A stretch of DNA of 64,000 nt from Aegilops tauschii subsp. strangulata (Eukaryota > Streptophyta > Magnoliopsida > Poales > Poaceae), in assembly GCF_002575655.3 (NCBI RefSeq), contig NC_053037.3, positions 505,804,544 through 505,868,543 on the forward strand, read 5' to 3'. The translations under genes and the position numbers were made by a program. Of the stretch, positions 11,177 to 21,701 are shown in pieces (position 1 is the first letter of the stretch; every line of letters starts with the position of its first letter). The notes beneath the pieces were generated by a model. The model was not told the DNA's origin. It was given only the letters and a program-made list of their open reading frames with translations, and searched no databases.

Positions 11177-14100
11177 ATGAAGATGATCCGGCAATGGATG
11201 TACGATGACCGATGCTCTCCCCAGTTTATTTATGCCTTGTCCATGTGCTGGCTGTAAGAATGATCGGAATTACTCTAAGTTGAAAATCATTCACATGCAC
11301 CTGTTTGAGACCGGTTTCATGCCCCACTATAATGTTTGGACCAAGCACGGAGAAAGAGGGGTTATGATGGAAGACAATGAAGAAGAAGAGGACGACGGCA
11401 GCTATCCTGGCCATGGGTTCCCTGAATACGATGGTACAACAATGGGGGAAGAAACTGAGCCGGAAATGCAAGAAGAAGCTAAAGAAGAAGCATCAGATGA
11501 GCCCGCTGATGATCTAGGTCGGGCCATTGCCGACGCAAAGAGAAACTGCGCAAGTGAAAAAGAGAAGAAGAAGTTGCAGCGCATGTTAGAGGATCACAAA
11601 AAATTGTTGTACCCGAATTGCGAAGCTGACAAGAAAAAGTTGGGCACCACACTGGAATTGCTGCAATGGAAGGCAGAGAATGGTGTATCTGACAAAGGAT
11701 TTGGAAAGTTGCTGGTAATGATAAAGAATATGCTTCCAAAGGACAACGAATTGTCCGAGAGTACGTACGAAGCAAACAAGGCTGTCTGCCCTCTAGGGTT
11801 AGAGGTGCAGAAGATACATGCATGCCCTAATGACTGCATTCTCTACCGCGGTGACTACGAGGATTTGAACGCGTGCCTGGTATGTGGTGCATTGCACTAT
11901 AAGATCAACCGCGATGACCCTGGTGATGTCGCGGGCGAGCGCCCCAGGAAAAAGATTCCTGCCAAGGTGATGTGGTATGCTCCTATAATACCATGGTTGA
12001 AACGTTTCTTCCAAAACAAAGAGCATGCCAAGGCGATGCGATGGCACAGAGAAGACCATAAGAAAGACGGAAAGTTGAGAGTACCCGCTGACGGGTCGCA
12101 GTGGAGAAAAATTGAGAGAAAGTACATGGAGGAGTTTGTGGGTGACGCAAGGAACGTATGGTTTGGTCTAAGCGCAGATGGCATTAATCCTTTTGGGGAG
12201 CAGAGCAGCAACCATAGCACATGGCCTGTGACTCTATGCATGTATAACCTTCCTCCTTGGTTGTGCATGAAGCGGAAGTTCATTATAATGCCAGTGCTCA
12301 TCCAAGGCCCTAAGCAACCCGGCAACGACACTGATGTGTACCTAAGGCCATTAGTTGAAGAACTCTTACAACTTTGGAATGGAACAGGTGTGCGTGCGTG
12401 GGATGAGCACAAACAGGAAGAATTTGACCTAAAGGTGTTGCTGTTCGTGACCATCAATGATTGGCCTGCTCTCAGTAACCTTTCAGGACAGACAAACAAG
12501 GGATACCGCGCATGCACGCACTGTTTGGATGATACCGACAGTATATATTTGGATAATTGTAGGAAGAATGTGTACCTGGGATATCGTCGATTTCTTCCGA
12601 GCAGGCATCCCGTAAGAAAGAAAGGCAAGCATTTCAAAGGTGAGGCGGATCACCGGACGAAGCCTTGCTACCGTAATGGTGCTGATGTACATGATATGGT
12701 CAAGGATTTGAAGGTAGTCTTTGGAAAGGGTCCTGGCGGACAACCTGTTCCGAATGAAGCTGACGGACGCGCACCCATGTGGAAGAAGAAATCTATATTT
12801 TGGGACCTGCCCTATTGGAAAGATCTAGAGGTCCGCTCTGCAATCGATGTGATGCACGTGACAAATAATCTTTGCGTGACCCTGCTTGGCTTCTTGGGTG
12901 TGTATGGGAAGACAAAAGATACACCGGAGGCACGGGAGGACCAGCAACGTATGCACGGAAAAGACGGCATACATTAGGGTCATGCCAGCTACGCTCTTAC
13001 CAAAGAAGAGAAGGAAATCTTCTTTGAATGCCTGCTCAGTATGAAGGTACCGTCTGGCTTCTCGTCGAATATAAAGGGAATAATAAATATGGCAGAGAAA
13101 AAGTTCCAGAACCTAAAGTCTCATGACTGCCATGTGATTATGACGCAACTGCTTTCGGTTGCATTGAGGAGGCTTCTACCGAAAAACGTTCGATTAGCCA
13201 TTATGAAGCTATGTGCATTCCTCAATGCAATCTCTCAGAAGGTAATCGATCCAGAAATCATACCAAGGTTAGAGAATGATTTGGTGCAATGTCTTGTCAG
13301 TTTCGAGTTGGTGTTCCCACCATCCTTCTTCAACATCATGACGCACGTCCTAGTTCACCTATGCGAAGAGATTAACATTTTGGGTCCTGTATTTCTACAC
13401 AATATGTTCCCCTTTGAGAGGTTCATGGGAGTCTTAAAGAAATATGTTCATAACCGTGCTAGGCCAGAAGGAAGCATCTCCAAGGGCCATGAAAATGAGG
13501 AGGTCATTGAGTTTTGTATTGACTTTATTCCTGACCTTGAACCAATTGGTGTTCCTGAATCGCGGCATAAGGGCAGACTGGATGGAAAAGGCACGCTAGG
13601 AGGGGATCAAATAATATGTATGGACGGGCATTCTCTCACTCAAGCACACTACACAGTTCTACAGAATTCCGCCTTGGTGGCTCTGTATATGGACGAACAC
13701 AAGAATTTTCTACGCTGCAAACACTCGGGGCAGTCTGACGACTGGATTACACGTGAACAAATGGGGACTTTCGCCGGCTGGTTGCAGACACGTGGCATGC
13801 ATGACGCCGCTGTTGAAGATGACCTGTACTTGCCATCCCAGTTACCATCTTCGAATATAATGACTTTCAAAGGGTACGATATAAATGGGAATACATTTTA
13901 CACGATCGCCCAAGATAAGAGGAGCACCAACCAAAACAGTGGTGTGTGCTTTGATGCAGCAACCAAGACGAGAAAGGAAACATATTATGGTTACATAGAG
14001 GACATATGGGAACTTGACTATGAACGTGGTTTGAAGGTCCCTTTGTTTCGGTGCAAATGGGTCAATATGACACGAGGCGGGGTAACGGAAGACCCGCAGT

Positions 14101-14321
14101 ACGGAATGACAACAGTGGATCTCGACAATCTTGCGTATGCAGACAAACCATTCGTCCTAGCCAATGATGTGGCGCAGGTTTTCTATGTGAAGGACATGTC
14201 TACAAAGCCGAGAAAAAGAAAAGATAAGGAAGCGAATGCATCATACGATGAGCCAAAGCGCCACATAGTTCTTTCAGGGAAAAGAAACATCGTGCGAGTG
14301 GATGACAAGACAGACATGTGA
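11177..14321 (+). pseudogene. C1 transposase, TNP2/Transposase_21 family
   Basis: Two frames in the same phase (11205-12977 and 13041-14321) are separated only by TAG at 12975-12977; about 1,040 codons in all. Order: damaged N-terminal Transpos_assoc zinc domain (CPCAGCKN, HMHLFETGF), an acidic region, a CxxC module (LNACLVCGALHYK), TNP2 core (ADGINPFG, TWPVTLCMYNLPPW, INDWPALSNLSGQ), DUF4218-like region (LPKNVRLAIMKLCAFLNAIS) and a DUF4216-like end (PLFRCKWV). The probable start ATG at 11177 is out of frame with the rest, consistent with a short deletion near 11205. The product would cut the CACTA ends. With one stop and a damaged start it is a relic. Confidence 0.9.
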
Positions 14322-15435
14322 GATGATTATGAAAAGTTTTATGAAATTGCTCCATTCACAGTGAATATTGACTCGAGCATCCAGTTAAATGATGAAGATT
14401 GTCCATGGTTACGGCGCAAAGGGACACACGCGAAGAAAAAGTTTCACACCCAAATATCCCACTCTGGGATGTGATCGGCTTCACTGTCATCACTTTCTTC
14501 TCTAGTGAGTTTCCGGACTTATATATCTGGAAAGTCCCGCTTCGAACAAACCAGAGGGAATCTTTGTAATAGTTAGGGTACTTATGTGTTTTGGCATTTG
14601 AAATGCGAAATTTTTTTATGTGCAAACAAATTCTTTCATGCATTTACTGATTTTTTTTCAGCTAAATGACGCTGAAATTGAAAAACACTTAAAATGAACT
14701 CTGAAAAGGTTGAAAGTTGGCATGGTATCATAATTTCACCCACATAGCATGTGCAAAAAAGTAGAGAGGGTTACGGCAAAAAAAGGATGCACTTCGTGTA
14801 CAAAATGGACAATCTCTTTCGAAATATCAGGGTTTCAGACGAAAAATCATCTGTTACAAAGGCATTTCATTTTTAAATAACCTAAGTATTACCAAATTGA
14901 ATATAATGATAAAACACAGTAATATTAAACATAACAAAAAAGAATCACTGAAAAATCTATTTTTAAAGTTAAGTTATTCACAAACTAGTGATTCACACAA
15001 ATTTCAAATAATTCAAATTTAAACTATTCAAATTTGAAAACTACTCGCACTAGTAGAAGGTTCGTAATTTTTTGAACCTAAAGAAAAAATATTCACAAAT
15101 AAATTCTAAATACAACAAAAAACAACTCAGAAATAAATAAACGAAAATAAATAAAGCAGAAAAGAAAGAAAGAAAATAAATAAATAAAAAAGCCCGCCTA
15201 CTGGGACACAGCGGCCTGCATATGACTAGAAACCCAAACTCTAGTTGGGCCAGGATGCAGGCCCGCAAGACCCGCAAGGCCTACAGGGCAGAGCGGCAGA
15301 GTTAGGCCGAGAAGCCTGCTATAGAGAGGAGTTCAACACCTCTCCCGCGCCGGGGCTTTTAAACAGGTGCGGCCGCTCTTCGCTAGGCGAGGTGGGACTA
15401 AACTTCCGCACCACACCTGCACCAGCGCACCCCCT
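14322..15435 (+). other. C1 interior between the two genes
   Basis: AT-rich non-coding sequence, probably 3' UTR of the transposase followed by internal DNA. It holds A-runs and a near-repeat of AATTTCAAATAATTCAAATTT. No gene is visible. Confidence 0.6.
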
Positions 15436-15608
15436 TTACTACTGGGTCGTGGCTCCAGCCGGTACTAAAGGGGGGGGGGTCTTTAGTACCGGTTGGAGCC
15501 ACCACCCGGTACTAAAGGGGTGCCCTTCCCGCCGCTCCGCCTGGCCAAAACAGGCCTTTAGTACCAGTTGGTGGCTACAACCGGTACTAAAGGAGCCTTC
15601 TATATATA
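15436..15608 (+). promoter_or_regulatory. C1 internal copy of repeat-hairpin promoter
   Basis: Three GTACCGG/GTACCAG hairpins of the same type as the terminal repeats lie here (for example 15556-15592, CTTTAGTACCAG...CCGGTACTAAAG), followed by TATATATA at 15601-15608. This is the same layout as at 10097-10147 and sits in front of the second C1 gene. A promoter for that gene is likely; the following CCG-rich leader (15660-15900) would be its 5' UTR. Confidence 0.65.
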
Positions 15609-16028
15609 CAACACTCCAAAAAAAAAATTCAGTTTCTCATCTCCCACTTCTCCTCTCTGTTTCGACATCGCCGCCGCCCCGTCCAGCGCCGTCGCCCCGT
15701 CCCGCGCCGTCCCCCGTCGCCGTCCCCGTCGCCACCCCCGCCGCGTCATCGCCGTCGCCATCCCCGTCGCCGCCGCCCCCATCTCCATCGCCGTCCCCGT
15801 CGTCGCCGTCTCGCTGCCGCCCCGTACGCCCCCGCCCCGTCGCCGTCGCCGCCCCCATCGCCTCGCCGCGCCCCGGCCCGTCGCCCCGCTGTAAGAACTC
15901 CAGCTGCCATGCATATGGCCCACCGGCCGCCCCCAAGCCAGGCCGCGCACGCGCGCGCACACACACACACTTAGATGTGTTTTTCTGCTTTTAGTTTTTA
16001 GTTTTTCTGTTTTTCTGTTTTTTATACA

Positions 16029-16150
16029 AAGGTTTTAGATGAATTAATTAATTAGATTAGATTAATGTCAAAGGTTTTAGATGAATTAATTAATTATATT
16101 AGATTAATGTCAAAGGTTTTAGATGAATTAATTAATTAGATTAATGTCAA
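16029..16150 (+). repeat. AT-rich tandem repeat, about 3 copies of 42 bp
   Basis: Three consecutive units start AAAGGTTTTAGATGAATTAA and differ mainly by loss of an ATTAG block in the third. They lie in the leader or first intron region of the second C1 gene. Confidence 0.8.
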
Positions 16151-16676
16151 ATGTCAGATGAAATTAGCTAGATATATTAATGTTAGATGAATTTTTTTTA
16201 TACTTTTAGTTCGATGAATTAGATATATTAATTAATGTTAGATGAATTAGTTTTTTATACTTTTCTCAAAATGTTAGATGAATTAGCTAGCTAGATATAT
16301 ATAAGAAATTACAATCCAATGATTTAAAAAATGTTACGTTTGCGTATAGTATTTGTTCTCGACGATGCCCGGCCCGCATCCTCGCCGTCGACCCATTCAC
16401 GACGACGTCCTGCTTCAGTGGACCCATGTCCGGGACTGGGCTCCGCTGGGCTGGCACTGGGAGGTGCTACCTTTAGGGGATCGCCGCTTGGTGAGGAACC
16501 CGGCCCCGAGTCCCGTCGTCGACCCTGACCTCCTTTGGTGGCATTCGCGTGGGCCACTTTCGGTGCGGAGGGAGCCGGCCATGCCGGAGGTGGTGCGTCG
16601 CCTCAAGAACCGCGAGTGGCCTAGATTATTCTGTAGTATTCAATCTTTATTAGCTAGCTAGCTAGTGATGTATTCG

Positions 16677-16815
16677 ATATATAATATTTGAGATGATGTA
16701 TTCGAGATTATATATATTATTCGAGACGATGTATTCAAGATTATATATATTATTCGAGACGATGTATCCGAGCCTATTCGAGACGATGTATTCGAGATTA
16801 TATATTATTCGAGAC
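16677..16815 (+). repeat. Tandem repeat, units of about 35 bp
   Basis: Repeated words GATGTATTCGAGATTATATA and TATTCGAGACGATGTATT recur four times with small deletions. No coding content. Confidence 0.75.
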
Positions 16816-16925
16816 GGTGCATATTATGTACTATGATTCAGTTTTTCTTTATTGATTCCACGCATGCATTGTAATTTGAATACTAAATTTTTTTATATTT
16901 CTTCTAGATTAGTTAAATAAAAGCT

Positions 16926-19734
16926 ATGGCGGACAATACCGGCAGAGAGGGAGAAGAGGCCCTGTTCGAGATCATACGCTCCCCTCGCGGGCCAGATGAT
17001 CAGAATGAAGAAGATGACGGCTCCCAATATCTGAACAATACTGGGGAGGGTGATGATATGATATTCGATCACGGCGACCGAATTGATGAAGTCATGAACT
17101 ATGATTATGATGACGCCGAAAATGTTGATCTTGAAATAACAGAGACCAGCGAGGTATATTTATATAAGCAGGCATCTTGTGATCATCACATGTTTTTAAT
17201 GATTTGAAGATATATTAACGAATCAATCTTTCTTCTTTCAGCCCTTCGGACCGAGCAAATCTTCTACAGGCAGCAGGACAGTGTGAGGCCCGGGCAAAAA
17301 GTTGAAGGAGGGCGTAAAGTACAACATCAATGACATCAGAACTGATGGCGAACCACTAGCGCCTAAGAACATTGCGAACAAGTTCGTTCGTCAGTGTGGA
17401 GTTCTTGTGAAGGACCAACTCCGATCTCCTTTCAAGAATGGAAAGAGCCAGCAAAGAAACGTCCAGATCTTACTTTTGTCGACGACAGAGCAAAATCTCT
17501 GCTTTGGGAAAAACTCATGGAACATTTCACCCTACCAGATCATTTCACAGATGCAGATGTGCATAAAGTCAAGGACGCTGCTCTTAGGAAGATGAAAATT
17601 GCATTCAACATCCACAAGAAAACTGTATGGGCCAACTACGTCAAAGGAGGAAAGAAGACTCCAGAATTCAAGGGAACACTGGAGAAGAAAAGAGAACACT
17701 GGCCCGCTTTCGTGAAATTCAAGGAATCAGAATTATCTAAGGAACGGTCGAGAAAAAACAAGGCCAATGCTGCAAAAAAGGAGCAGTTCCATAGGCTGTT
17801 GCCAGGTGGCTACGCGGTGGCAATGCCTAAGTGGGATAAGTCTGAGCAAGAGATGGTGGATGCAGAGGTCACTCCAGTTACTAAGAGCTGGCCCCCCCTA
17901 GGTGCAGAACTTGGTTCTATGCGCATGGGGGGCGTTGGACCCGAAGACAGGCCAGGTTTCGAAGAAGGCATGTCTTAAAGGAGCCGAAGATAAGTTACTT
18001 GATGCAATAGAAGATGATCGAAAGGGGGTGTTCACGCCCAACAGAGAGAACGACGAGCTTACGCGCGCCTTGGGAAATCCTGAACAACCGGGAAGAACAC
18101 GAGGCAAGGGCGTTGTTCCATGGTATGAGGGCTTTTCGGACTGGAACGCCGACTACAGAAGCCGTGCGAGAAGGAAGAAGCTGGAAGAGGAGCAGAGGAA
18201 GCAGGAAGCAGAACGCCTTCAAGGCCAAGAATCAGCGCACGCAGACTTGGCACTCAAATTCCAGTGGCAGCAGCAGCAGATCGACTCACTTAGCCAGGAA
18301 AGGGGGTCTCAGCAGCGGCAGCGGCTAGCGGATGATCCAGCATTGGATAGCACTGTCCTATCCATGCCGAGAAGCAGCGTGGGTTCTGCCTCGGGCGACG
18401 CACTCCTGGATAGATACCCTGTGGATGACATCATGAAGAATACTAACTATGAGCTACACTTCAAAAGGAAGAACATATCCATGAAGGTGGCGGACGCCAT
18501 TGCTTATACAAATCCCCCCGAAGCAACCTTCCATTGCAACCCGATTCCAGCCGGCTATGCTTGTGTCGTGGTTGATGAGGTGGTGGACCAATATTCGGGG
18601 CTAGAGCTTGACATTCCTGGAGGTGATGAGGAGCACACACTGGGAGAGGCCATACATCATATCATCCTATGGAGAAAGGATTGCATCATCTGTCGAGGGC
18701 CACCGACACCGCGTCAGCCGACTCCTCCTCGAAGTCCGCCACCACGTCAGCAGACTCCCGCTCCTCCAAGTCCACAAACGCGTCAGGCCACTCCTCCTCC
18801 TCCAAGTCCGGCACAGCGTCAGCCCACTCATCCTGCTTCAAGTACGACACAACGTCATGCCACTCCTTCTGCTCCAACTCAGCCATGTCAGTCGTCTCCG
18901 CCGCCTCAGCAATCGCGGAAGAGAGCCACCGCAGCTATGGTGCGTAGCGTTACAAGTCGAGGTAGTACAGGAGGTACAGGCGGAGGCAAGCGATATCAAT
19001 ATGGTCCAAGCCTCACTCCTCTTCCTCAGAGGCCTTACGACATGACCGAGGAGCAAAACACAGCCATAGTGAAGGCCCAAGTGGACGCCCATTTTGGACC
19101 GAAACCGCCACCGCCGCCAAAGGAGAAAGTGCCTGAGAAAGTTGTTGACCAACTTTATTCATATGGCAAGAAAACCAGCTCCCAAGCCTGTTGACTCAGA
19201 TTATGAGCGCCAAATCAGGAAGGCACATCGAGCACGGCTACAGAAGGAGTCGAGCTCGAGCTCGAGCCAAGCAGCTGGCAAAAAATGCGGGAAAACCGTT
19301 CCCCAGCTAGGAGAACAGGCGGCACAATCGACCCCCTGCTTGTTGTACCAACACATGAGAGTACCGCCGCCGGTCAGCTGGTAATAACCGACGAGCATAG
19401 AAGGCATGCTGAAATGCTCGGTATCACCGTTGGACAACTTCTCGAGATCAAGCCCATGTCTCCGCTTAGGGAGGAGGACATAAAACGGAAATATGTCCGC
19501 GGTGAACCTTTGGTCGAGCCTGAGGAGGTCAAGAACCTCCCAACGAGAATGTAGGAATTGCATGATTGGTACATGAAAATTACCAAGAGTTCAAATCGAG
19601 AGTCCCTCATGGTGAACGTCAAGGAGGAGCATTACTTCCATACGCTAGCTCTGTTCGTTGAGTATTCAGAACTATTTCAGTTATTCAATCAAGAAGCACT
19701 CGACAAATCTCTCGTCAGTTGCTACTGTCTGTAA
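16926..19734 (+). pseudogene. C1 second gene (TNPA-like DNA-binding protein), N and middle part
   Basis: Exon 1 starts at ATG 16926 and ends at a GT donor at 17154; the next exon follows the acceptor ending at 17241. Downstream are conserved parts: KYNINDIRTDGEPLAPKNI, a plant transposase (Ptta/En/Spm) region (WEKLMEHFTLPDHF...KVKDAALRKM), a coiled-coil region, a Pro-rich repeat tract (about 18700-18920) with 13-residue units like RQPTPPRSPP, and a basic segment. It is broken by TGA near 17285, a lost C near 17410, a frame change in a C7 run near 17895 (frames 17394-17978 and 17902-19194 overlap) and two more shifts near 19160 and 19300. It probably bound the subterminal repeats. Confidence 0.8.
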
Positions 19735-19838
19735 GTGATTTCTTTCTGTAATTTAAGTCTCAAGCTATCTGTAGTGCTCATTGATCGATCATTACCTGTA
19801 ATTATCCTCACTATATTCTTTTCTTTGGTATTATGCAG

Positions 19839-20894
19839 GATGAAGATGTATGAAATGAAAAAAAGCTGGACGCTATGGCATTGGGTTCATTGACCCAAAT
19901 ACCATTAATGAAGACACATGGAAATTGGAATGGTATAAAGCAGATGTAGAGAGAAAAATGCTAGAGTTCCTGAAGCGCCTCAATACCAATGAAGATATAC
20001 TACGTCCTTACAACTTCCTGTGAGTCACAATGTCTTGTACTACAAATTCTGTTTTTGCTTAGTAGCTAGCTAGATGTTAATAATTAAGTGTATAGGGTTT
20101 AGGGTATAGTTGATGAGTGTTATGCACATGCCAGCTTAATTAAGACATGCAAACGTGTGCGCATGCAGTTACCACTGGATCTTGTTAATCATTAAAGTTG
20201 AAGAAGGAACAGTTGAAGTACTGGACTCACTACTTAAAAAAACAAAGTGACTACTCAATCTTGAAGGGGATAGTCGACAAGTAATTTCAATCATTATTAA
20301 CTATATCTCGACCTCTTTAGTTCGTCATTTCCTGATATCAACTATTTAATAACTCCTTTATTCATTTTCTTTGCCTGCGGGCAGAGCTTGGGAAAAGTTC
20401 ATCAACAGGACTCTAGGCCAATGGCGAAAAAAGTTGTGTTGGTTTCGACCCAAGGTAAGTAATTAAGTAGTACTAGCTAGCTACCATATTTTTAATTCTT
20501 GTTTCAATACCATTAATTATCATGCTTGATTAATTATTATCTGATTAAATTCTATTCTCGCAAAGGCCCTGAAGCAGGCGCGGGGGACTGAAGTGTGTGC
20601 ATACTATGTTTGCGAGAACATTCGCATGATGGTGTCCGAAAGGAGCAAATCTGATAGACAGCTATGGGTATGTTTGCCAGAAAACTATTCACAATTTTTA
20701 CATCATTATCGATATCTAGTCACACAACTAATACACATGCATACTGATCTCCTTCTTAACAGTTCAAAGAGGTGCGGGAGCAGCTCCTACCAACAGAGCG
20801 CATATGAGCACCTCAAGAGGAAATAGCGCGATTTTTGCTCGACCAGGTCATAGATCCCAAAGGAGAATACCATTACCCGCTACCGCCCCCATGA
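19839..20894 (+). pseudogene. C1 second gene C-terminus: Ulp1-like (C48) cysteine protease domain
   Basis: Segments read GFIDPNTINEDTW and FLKRLNTNEDILRPYNFL, then YHWILLIIK (His), VEVLDS (Asp) and EVCAYYVCENIR (Cys), the His-Asp-Cys order of Ulp1/SUMO-protease-like enzymes. Introns with GT-AG ends fit at 20281-20384, 20455-20565 and 20668-20762 and keep the frame. The segment carries A-run frameshifts near 19862 and 20235 and a TGA near 20806; the frame otherwise ends at 20892-20894. Ulp1-like domains are known in some plant CACTA and Mutator elements, so I read it as the end of the second C1 gene and not a host gene. Confidence 0.75.
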
Positions 20895-21042
20895 ACCACT
20901 CCCAATTGTCATCGTGCCCCGAAGGCACCAAGGCAAATGCCACTGGCTCCGAAGGCAACATGTAAGAGAAATTGTATATATACCTAATTGTATATATATA
21001 CATGTGTATGTGTGAATAATGGTGGTTGTGAGACATTCGATG

Positions 21043-21044
<2 letters not shown>

Positions 21045-21108
<64 letters not shown>
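21045..21108. repeat. (AT)32 microsatellite
   Basis: 64 bases of uninterrupted AT dinucleotide lie in the C1 3' region, about 350 bases before its end. Such tracts mutate fast and would be a length-polymorphic marker. Confidence 0.97.
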
Positions 21109-21111
<3 letters not shown>

Positions 21112-21253
21112 CGGTTGTATGAGAAATTTTATTTATATATGTGCATAACGTGTACAATATGTAGTATCGTAAAATACCAGCAAACGAAAAAGAATTAAAT
21201 GGAACACAAAATTAAAGGAAAAAGAAATCACGAATCCAAAACCCCTCAAACAT

Positions 21254-21452
21254 TTTAGTACCGGTTGGTGTTACCAACCGGTACTAAAGGGCTCCCCGCC
21301 CCCGGCGCTGGCTCGTGCCACGTGGTGGCCCTTTAGCGGCGGTTCGTGCAGAACCGGTACTAAAGGGGGGGTAACCTTTAGTCCCCACCCTTTAGTGCCG
21401 GTTACAGAACCGGCCTTATGAACCGGTGCTATAGTCCGGTTCTGCACTGGTG
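21254..21452 (-). repeat. C1 3' subterminal repeats and terminus
   Basis: A 16+3+16 palindrome starting TTTAGTACCGG (21254-21288) is followed by further GTACCGG/CCTTTAGT words up to the terminal CACTGGTG. This mirrors the 5' repeats and supports the element boundary. Confidence 0.85.
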
Positions 21453-21696
21453 GGTATAAAGTATCTGATACTATTTATACCCCACAACATACTACTGATA
21501 CTATTGAATACATAACTCTCATACAACAAAATACTTAATGTTCCATAGAGCTTAGAGATTGTCTATGAGGTTTAGCATCGATGGCATGAGGACCCCACAT
21601 GTCTGACGGGAGTCCACAGAGCAAAATATACGCCCACATCCAACCTGTAAGTTTGTGGGTACTCACCCGGGAAAATCCAAATGCAGCATGGTACTT
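21453..21696. other. Spacer between C1 and T1
   Basis: About 240 bases of unique-looking sequence starting with the GGT duplication of C1 and ending just before the GGATC duplication of T1. It resumes at 45173. I recognise nothing in it. Confidence 0.5.
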
Positions 21697-21701
21697 GGAT
21701 C

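Larger units (their letters stand above)
9884..21452 (+). mobile_element. C1: CACTA (En/Spm-like) DNA transposon, 11.6 kb
   Basis: The left end starts CACTAGTAGAAAAAGGG; the right end finishes GCACTGGTG (a substituted form of CACTAGTG). Both are flanked by the 3-bp duplication GGT (9881-9883 and 21453-21455), as CACTA elements require. Both ends carry GTACCGG-type inverted subterminal repeats. Inside are a small membrane ORF, a TNP2 transposase gene, and a second gene with a Ulp1-like C-terminus, all on the plus strand. Multiple stops and frameshifts make it non-autonomous now. Confidence 0.95.

Noticed and set aside
15245..15994. 249-codon plus-strand frame in C1
   Set aside because: It runs through the hairpin repeats, TATA box and a CCG-rich leader; the Pro/Ser tail is low complexity. 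Better read as promoter and 5' UTR.
18700..18920. CRISPR-like regular repeats
   Set aside because: They are in-frame Pro-rich codons without unique spacers, in a plant transposon gene.
19839..20894. A host SUMO protease gene
   Set aside because: It continues the second C1 gene within intact C1 ends and carries frameshifts and a stop.
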